This document shows, piece by piece, positions 6,402 through 13,423 of a stretch of 13,423 nt of DNA. Source of the DNA: Gammaproteobacteria bacterium (GTDB lineage: Bacteria; Pseudomonadota; Gammaproteobacteria; Pseudomonadales; Azotimanducaceae_A); assembly GCA_026713405.1 (NCBI GenBank), contig JAPOON010000621.1, positions 1 through 13,423 on the forward strand. Reading direction: 5' to 3'. The notes beneath the pieces were generated by a model. The model had not been told where the DNA came from, did not search any database, and saw only the letters and a list, made by a program, of their open reading frames with translations. Position numbers and translations under genes: made by a program. Numbering within the stretch: position 1 is the stretch's first letter; every line of letters starts with the position of its first letter.

Positions 6402-7559
6402 ATGAAGAAAGCCGTTTATCTGGACTACGCGGCGACGACCCCGGTGGATGAACGGGTTGCCCGCAAAATCGGGCAGTGCCTTGTCCATGACGGCAATTTC
6501 GGCAACCCGGCATCAAAGAGCCATGTCTACGGGTGGCAGGCCGACGAAGCGGTCGAGGGGGCCCGGGCGCAGGTTGCCCGCCTGATCAACGCCGACCCCC
6601 GGGAAATCGTGTGGACCTCCGGCGCCACCGAGTCGGACAACCTGGCCATCAAGGGCGTGGCCGAAGGTGCGTCCCGCCGCCACATCGTCACCAGCGCCAT
6701 CGAGCACAAGGCGGTGCTGGACACCTGCGCCTACCTGGAACACCGTGGCTTCGAGGTCACTTACCTGGTGCCCGGTTCGGACGGAATCGTTACCCCCGAA
6801 CAGGTCGAAGAAGCCCTGAGGCCCGACACCTTGCTCGTCTCGCTGATGCACGCCAACAACGAAATCGGCGTCATCAACGATGTGGCGGCCGTGGCCGAGG
6901 TGTGCCGGAAGGCAGGCGTCCTCATGCACGTCGATGCCGCCCAGAGCGCCGGCAAGGTGGAACTGGACACGCAGGCCATGCCCATCGACCTGATCAGCCT
7001 TTCCGGGCACAAGATTTACGGGCCCAAGGGCGTCGGCGCCCTGTACGTGCGCCGCAATCCGCCCGTGCGCCTCAATGCGCAGGTACACGGCGGCGGCCAC
7101 GAGCGCGGCATGCGTTCCGGAACGTTGCCCACCCACCAGGTGGTCGGCATGGGCGAAGCCTGCGACATCATGCGCCGGGAAATGGCCACCGAGAACGAAC
7201 GCATCCTGAAACTGCGCCGGCGCCTCTGGTCGCTGCTGAAACAGGTGCCGGGCGCGGTACTCAACGGCGATGAGCAACGACGGCTGCCCGGCTGCCTGAA
7301 CGTGGCCTTCGAAGGCGTGGACGGCGAAACCCTGTTGCTGGCGCTGGACGACATCGCCGTATCCAGCGGCTCGGCCTGTACTTCCGCCAGCGTCGAGCCT
7401 TCCTATGTACTGCGCGCCCTGGGCGTACCGGACGCGCTCGCCCACGCAAGCCTGCGCTTCAGCATCGGCCGCTACACCACCGGGGAAGACATCGATTACG
7501 CTGCCGGCAGGGTTGCCGAGGTAGTTGGAGGGTTGCAGGCCCGCGAGGCACTTGCCTGA
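6402..7559 (+). CDS. iscS: Cysteine desulfurase IscS, lacking the usual C-terminal tail
   Basis: PLP-dependent enzyme that takes sulfur from cysteine and passes it as persulfide to Fe-S scaffolds, TusA, ThiI and others. 385 aa against 404 in E. coli. The PLP lysine is K204 ([10 protein letters not shown]), the PLP-stacking histidine H102 ([10 protein letters not shown]) and the persulfide cysteine C326 ([15 protein letters not shown]). The loop length marks it as group I IscS, not SufS. Homology runs to [14 protein letters not shown], then the protein ends [10 protein letters not shown]. The E. coli tail (EMYKQGVDLNSIEWAHH), needed for IscU binding, is absent and not found in the other frames just downstream. 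No iscU follows: the next gene is convergent secF. The active site should work; scaffold delivery may be altered. Confidence 0.95.
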   Translation: MKKAVYLDYAATTPVDERVARKIGQCLVHDGNFGNPASKSHVYGWQADEAVEGARAQVARLINADPREIVWTSGATESDNLAIKGVAEGASRRHIVTSAIEHKAVLDTCAYLEHRGFEVTYLVPGSDGIVTPEQVEEALRPDTLLVSLMHANNEIGVINDVAAVAEVCRKAGVLMHVDAAQSAGKVELDTQAMPIDLISLSGHKIYGPKGVGALYVRRNPPVRLNAQVHGGGHERGMRSGTLPTHQVVGMGEACDIMRREMATENERILKLRRRLWSLLKQVPGAVLNGDEQRRLPGCLNVAFEGVDGETLLLALDDIAVSSGSACTSASVEPSYVLRALGVPDALAHASLRFSIGRYTTGEDIDYAAGRVAEVVGGLQAREALA

Positions 7560-7683
7560 CACAAAACTACAACCGATTGACTTTATTGAAGTTCATTGCA
7601 GCGGGAGAGCGTTCCTTCGTTCGGGCACCGGGAGCAGGTATGCGGTACGGCATCCGGCACGCCGGCCGCCGGGGCAAAAACCG

Positions 7684-8604
7684 TTATGGAAAGGTGTCCC
7701 TTTCCCGCTCTTTCTCCGGTACAACCAGGTCTTCCCGGGAGATGTTCATGAGCACCAGCACGTTCGCCGCCACGTAGATTGACGAATAGGTGCCGACCAT
7801 TACGCCGATGGTCAGCGCAGCGGCAAACCCGCGAATGCCTTCCCCGCCGGCAATCAGCAGCGCCAGCAGCACGAACAGGGTGGTCAGCGAGGTGACCAGC
7901 GTGCGGCCGAGAATCTGGTTGAGCGACGTGTTGATGACATCGACGGCAGAACCCTTGCGGATCGTGCGGAAGTTCTCGCGGATGCGGTCCGAGACGACGA
8001 TGGTGTCGTTCAGCGAATAGCCCACCACCGCCAGAATGGCCGCCACCACGGGCAGGTCGAAGTCCCAGCCCAGTATCGAGAAGATGCCGAGCACCACGGC
8101 CACGTCGTGCGCCAGTGCCGCCACCGCGCCCACCGCGAACTGCTTGGTGAAGCGGAACAGGATGTAGAGCATCACCACCCCGAGCGCGGTCAGAATGGCA
8201 AGCCCGGCACTCTCCGCGAGTTCCTCGCCCACCACCGGCCCGACGAAGTTCGACTGGCGCATGACGGCGCCGGGCGAATCTTCCTGAATGGCGGCCAGGA
8301 TGCGGTCGCCCAGCGTCGCCTGGTCCGTGCCCAACTGCGGCGGCATGCGGATCAGGATGTCCTGGTCGGTGCCGAAGTGCTGCACCACACCGTCGACGAA
8401 CCCCGCCTCCTCCAGCCTGTTTCTCACGGCCACCGGTTCGACCGCCTCCGGGAAACCGACTTCCACCAGGGTGCCGCCCGTGAAATCGAGCCCCAGGTTC
8501 AGGCCCCTCAAGCCCAGGAAGGCGACCGACACCACCACGGCCGTAATCGAGGCAATGGCCGCGATACGGCGCTTGCCCATGAAGTCGAAAATCGGCAGCT
8601 TCAT
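7684..8604 (-). CDS. secF: Sec translocon accessory subunit SecF
   Basis: Inner-membrane partner of SecD that uses proton motive force to help release exported proteins on the periplasmic side. 306 aa (about 304-323 is usual). It has a first membrane helix at about 13-32, the GLDFTGGTLVEV motif (D40) opening the periplasmic domain, and a bundle of five C-terminal helices including VVGYSLNDTIVVSDRIREN and LVTSLTTLFVLLALL. The frame stays open upstream, but the ATG at 8604 gives the family start and overlaps the secD stop as ATGA, so the two are translationally coupled. It ends the queA-tgt-yajC-secD-secF operon. No terminator is clear in the 124-base gap to iscS, which carries a GC-rich hairpin (CCGG/CCGG) without a T-run. 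Confidence 0.96.
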   Translation of the reverse strand: MKLPIFDFMGKRRIAAIASITAVVVSVAFLGLRGLNLGLDFTGGTLVEVGFPEAVEPVAVRNRLEEAGFVDGVVQHFGTDQDILIRMPPQLGTDQATLGDRILAAIQEDSPGAVMRQSNFVGPVVGEELAESAGLAILTALGVVMLYILFRFTKQFAVGAVAALAHDVAVVLGIFSILGWDFDLPVVAAILAVVGYSLNDTIVVSDRIRENFRTIRKGSAVDVINTSLNQILGRTLVTSLTTLFVLLALLIAGGEGIRGFAAALTIGVMVGTYSSIYVAANVLVLMNISREDLVVPEKERERDTFP

Positions 8605-10520
8605 ATGCGCAACGCCTTGAGGCTGCGGCCGCCGTACATCAGGTTCACCAGCGCCCGGGTGCCCATGATGGCCGTGAACATGGAGGTGACGATGCCCACC
8701 GACAGGGTGACCGCGAAGCCCTTGACCGGCCCGCTGCCGATGGAGAACAGGATGATGGCCACGAAGAAGGTGGTGATGTTGGCATCGAGAATCGTCAGGA
8801 TCGCCCGGTCGAAGCCGGCCTGTATGGCCTGCTGGGGGCCCCGGTTCTTCAGTTCCTCCTTGATGCGGGAGAAGATCAGCACGTTGGCGTCCACCGCCAT
8901 GCCCACGGTGAGCACGATGCCGGCGATACCGGGCAGCGTGAGCGTCGCCCCGAGCACCGACATCACGGCAATCAGCAGCATCAGGTTGGCCGTCAGCGCA
9001 ATGTCGGCGGCAAGCCCGAACCACTTGTAGTAGACCAGCATGAACAGCAGCACCAGCATGAAGCCCGCCACCACCGACTGCTGGCCCCGCTCGATGTTCT
9101 CCTCGCCGAGGCTCGCGCCCCCCGTGCGCTCCTCGACGATGTACATGGGCGCGGCCAGGGCCCCCGCCCGCAGCAGCAGCGCCAGGTCCCTGGCTTCGCC
9201 GATATCGAGGCCGGTGATGCGGAAGTTGAAGCCCACCGCCGACTGGATGGTCGCTACGCTGATCAGCCGCCGCTCCTCTTCCGAGTAGCGCTCCACCGTC
9301 TCTTCACCGTCCACCATCACCACCCGGCTGCGCGGCTTCTGCTCGATGAAGATGATGGCCATGGAGCGGCCGACGTTGTCCTTGGTGGCTTCGTTCATGG
9401 CGATGCCGCCGTCGTTGTTCAGGCGGATGCTTACCTGGGGCTGGCTGGTTTCGGGGTCGTAGTTCTGGGTGGCGTTGATGACCTGGTCGCCGGTGACGAT
9501 GTTCTGTCGCAACAGGACGATGGGCGCACCGTCGTACGGCATCGTTTCGGTCAGGGCGCTGCGGTCGTTGCCCAGCGCCACCAGCCGGAACTCCAGGTTG
9601 GCGAACTTGTTGATGATGCGCTTGGCTTCGGCGCTGTCCTGGATGCCGGGCAGGTCGAGCACGATGCGCTCCCGCCCGAGGCGCTGCACCAGGGGCTCGG
9701 AGACACCGAGTTCGTTGACCCGGTTGCGCAGGCTCTGCAGGTTCTGGGAGATCGCCGCGTCTTCCAGTTCCCGCAGGTATTCCTCGTCCATGGTGAACTG
9801 CAGGATGTAACCGTCCGCCTCTTCCAGGCTCTCGCTGGTGAACCCGTCGAACGTCTCGGCGAGGGCCTCGGCGGCCAGGTCGCGAACCTCGGCAGTACGG
9901 AACGGGATCCTCAGCAGGGTGCCGTCCACCCAGTCGCGCCCCACGTAGCGCACCCGCGCTTGTACCAGGGCATCCCTGGCGATTTCCTGCATGCTCACCA
10001 TGCGGTCGCGCAGGAACTTGTCCATGTCGACCTGCAGCAGGAGGTGCACGCCGCCGGACAGGTCGAGCCCCAGCGACATGGGCACGGCGCCCAGGTCCTG
10101 CAGCCACTGGGGCGTGGTGGACGCCCTGGTCAGCGCCACGACATAGTGCTCTTCCAGCGCCTCGAGCGCGCGCACGACGACCTCCCGGCCGCGCAGCTGG
10201 CTGTTATCGTCCGCAAGGCGCAGGAAGACGGATCCGTCGGCGACTTCGCCGCCGATGACTTCGATGCCGGCCTCGGTCAAGGCTGACCGGGCCCGCTCGA
10301 ACAGGGCGGGGCCAACGGTAACGGTGGTGTCTTCCGGCTTGATCTGCAGTGCCGGGTCCGGCTGGAACAGGTTGGGCGCCGAGTAGAGGGCGCCGATGAC
10401 CACGACGACCAGCACGAACAGATAGCGCACGGGCGACGAGGTGTTCGGCGCCCGCTGGCTGGCCTTCGGCAGGCCCATGATGTTCTCGCCGATCAGGCCT
10501 GAACCGCGACCGGTCTGCAT
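8601..10520 (-). CDS. secD: Sec translocon accessory subunit SecD
   Basis: Inner-membrane, proton-motive-force-linked subunit of the SecDF-YajC complex. 639 aa against 615 in E. coli. It has a first membrane helix at about 31-48 (RYLFVLVVVVIGALYSAPNL), the GLDLSGGVHLLLQVD motif near 150-165, a large periplasmic region, and five C-terminal helices with GIAGIVLTVGMAVDANVLIF followed by SRIKEEL, the conserved proton-path segment. Two starts are possible: ATG 10520, used here, or ATG 10478, which has GGCGAG upstream and gives an N-terminus nearer the family's. YajC ends 35 bases upstream and secF overlaps the stop. Confidence 0.96.
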   Translation of the reverse strand: MQTGRGSGLIGENIMGLPKASQRAPNTSSPVRYLFVLVVVVIGALYSAPNLFQPDPALQIKPEDTTVTVGPALFERARSALTEAGIEVIGGEVADGSVFLRLADDNSQLRGREVVVRALEALEEHYVVALTRASTTPQWLQDLGAVPMSLGLDLSGGVHLLLQVDMDKFLRDRMVSMQEIARDALVQARVRYVGRDWVDGTLLRIPFRTAEVRDLAAEALAETFDGFTSESLEEADGYILQFTMDEEYLRELEDAAISQNLQSLRNRVNELGVSEPLVQRLGRERIVLDLPGIQDSAEAKRIINKFANLEFRLVALGNDRSALTETMPYDGAPIVLLRQNIVTGDQVINATQNYDPETSQPQVSIRLNNDGGIAMNEATKDNVGRSMAIIFIEQKPRSRVVMVDGEETVERYSEEERRLISVATIQSAVGFNFRITGLDIGEARDLALLLRAGALAAPMYIVEERTGGASLGEENIERGQQSVVAGFMLVLLFMLVYYKWFGLAADIALTANLMLLIAVMSVLGATLTLPGIAGIVLTVGMAVDANVLIFSRIKEELKNRGPQQAIQAGFDRAILTILDANITTFFVAIILFSIGSGPVKGFAVTLSVGIVTSMFTAIMGTRALVNLMYGGRSLKALRI

Positions 10521-10555
10521 GAGTTGACTACCCCGGCTCGAACGTTGCTACGGCC

Positions 10556-13017
<2,462 letters not shown>

Positions 13018-13051
13018 TTGGCTTTACCGACCAATGAAGCGCGGACGGCGC

Positions 13052-13081
13052 ATTCTACGCACTACCGGGCCGCGGTGGTAA
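13052..13081 (-). promoter_or_regulatory. Candidate promoter of the queA-tgt-yajC-secDF operon
   Basis: On the minus strand TTACCA (13076-13081, 4 of 6) and TAGAAT (13052-13057, 5 of 6) are 18 bases apart. Transcription would start near 13045, about 28 bases before the queA TTG. The same gap must hold the tRNA-Leu promoter on the plus strand; the best -10 there is TAAGAT at 13079-13084, followed by a GC-rich discriminator, so the two promoters would overlap. Confidence 0.4.
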
Positions 13082-13119
13082 GATTCGCCGCCCGGCGCCT
13101 GAAGCAGCCGGCACCCGCT

Positions 13120-13206
13120 GCCTGGGTGGCGAAATCGGTAGACGCGCCAGACTCAAAATCTGGTATGGGCAACCATGTGAGAGTTCGAGTCTCTCCCCAG
13201 GCACCA
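13120..13206 (+). tRNA. tRNA-Leu (anticodon CAA)
   Basis: 87 bases with encoded CCA. The acceptor stem GCCTGGG pairs with CCCAGGC. The anticodon arm is CCAGA-CTCAAAA-TCTGG, giving anticodon CAA, which reads TTG codons. The long variable arm typical of class II tRNAs is ATGG-GCAA-CCAT, and the T arm is GAGAG-TTCGAGT-CTCTC. The D arm contains AAATCGGTAGACGC as in other leucine tRNAs. No terminator with hairpin plus T-run follows directly; a T7 run lies at 13250-13256. Confidence 0.97.
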
Positions 13207-13274
13207 ACCATGCTCCGAATGGTCACAGACTCGACCGTTTACCCCTTGATTTTTTTGGGAAAACTGGTGTTACG

Positions 13275-13293
13275 GTTCCCAGTTGTTCCCAGT
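13275..13293 (+). repeat. Two 9-bp direct repeats next to the IS6 left end
   Basis: GTTCCCAGT occurs at 13275-13283 and again at 13285-13293, ten bases apart start to start, immediately before the probable IS6 left end and about 70 bases after the tRNA-Leu gene. One helical turn between copies would suit side-by-side protein binding; integrase arm sites are one possibility. The repeat may also simply flank an insertion point. Confidence 0.5.
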
Positions 13294-13423
13294 GGCAGTG
13301 TCAGAGGAATTTGGCTTGAATCGCTTGGTGAGTGTTGTAGCCTGCGGAAATGAGCAATCCCTTCCGATATTTCAAAACCTCCCCCGAGATCATCCGCCCG
13401 GCAGTGATGATGTACATCCGTTA
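13294..13423 (+). mobile_element. Left end of an IS6-family insertion sequence (runs off the window)
   Basis: The transposase start at 13350 is preceded by a 56-base leader beginning GGCAGTGTCAGAGG, which looks like an IS6-type terminal inverted repeat. The left end is therefore placed near 13294, though the right-hand repeat is outside the window so this cannot be confirmed. The last 8 bases before it (TTCCCAGT) would be the target duplication if the family's usual 8-base rule holds. Confidence 0.6.
13350..13423 (+). CDS. IS6-family transposase (N-terminus only)
   Basis: 24 complete codons from ATG 13350: NPFRYFKTSPEIIRPAVMMY follows the initial M-S. This is the conserved opening of one branch of IS6-family DDE transposases (the HFxxxII-type start of IS26 relatives). 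The catalytic domain lies beyond the window, so completeness cannot be judged. P at the position where relatives usually have L is a small oddity. Confidence 0.85.
   Translation, partial: MSNPFRYFKTSPEIIRPAVMMYIR

Noticed and set aside
6513..7562. Minus-strand open frame (349 codons) opposite iscS
   Set aside because: Antisense shadow of iscS; the real product is fixed by PLP-lysine and active-cysteine motifs.
7560..7683. Rho-independent terminator between iscS and secF
   Set aside because: GC-rich inverted repeats are present (CCGG/CCGG near 7650-7675) but no T-run follows on either strand.

Overview
The window reads as a high-GC gammaproteobacterial chromosome. The proteins are close to their E. 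coli and Pseudomonas counterparts, and the gene set (rlmN, ndk, suhB, trmJ, iscR, iscS, secF, secD, yajC, tgt, queA) is the one that sits together in Pseudomonas-type genomes. The species cannot be named from the sequence alone.

Layout. Positions 1-1472 (minus strand) hold the 3'-truncated-by-window rlmN and ndk, overlapping by 8 bases. Positions 1649-3165 hold the divergent pair suhB (minus) and trmJ (plus), with only 20 bases between their start codons. From 3176 to about 5828 the housekeeping order is interrupted: a short His-rich membrane ORF follows trmJ, then comes visibly less GC-rich DNA with two overlapping minus-strand ORFs (a 5'-truncated leucine-rich-repeat protein with a four-cysteine C-terminal domain, and a 222-residue cytosolic-type protein), a decayed IS3-family transposase and other gene debris. 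Positions 5829-7559 hold iscR, with a near-perfect IscR operator, and iscS. Positions 7684-13017 (minus) form a tight queA-tgt-yajC-secD-secF operon. A tRNA-Leu(CAA) lies at 13120-13206, and the left end of an IS6-family element runs off the window from about 13294.

Function. The housekeeping part covers rRNA/tRNA modification (RlmN, TrmJ, Tgt, QueA), nucleotide balance (Ndk), rRNA transcription support or inositol-phosphate hydrolysis (SuhB), Fe-S biogenesis (IscR, IscS) and Sec export (SecD, SecF, YajC). Compared with the Pseudomonas-type order as I remember it (queA-tgt-yajC-secDF / suhB-trmJ-cysE-iscRSUA-hscBA-fdx-iscX-ndk-rlmN), the suhB-to-iscS block is inverted. The genes expected between iscS and ndk (iscU, iscA, hscB, hscA, fdx, iscX) are not here, and IscS ends about 17-20 residues early, losing the tail that contacts IscU in E. 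coli. An inversion whose breakpoint trimmed iscS and detached it from its scaffold gene explains these together.

The main candidates for something new are the overlapping LRR/four-cysteine protein and its partner (possibly an effector-immunity-like pair, now truncated), and the orphaned tailless IscRS unit.
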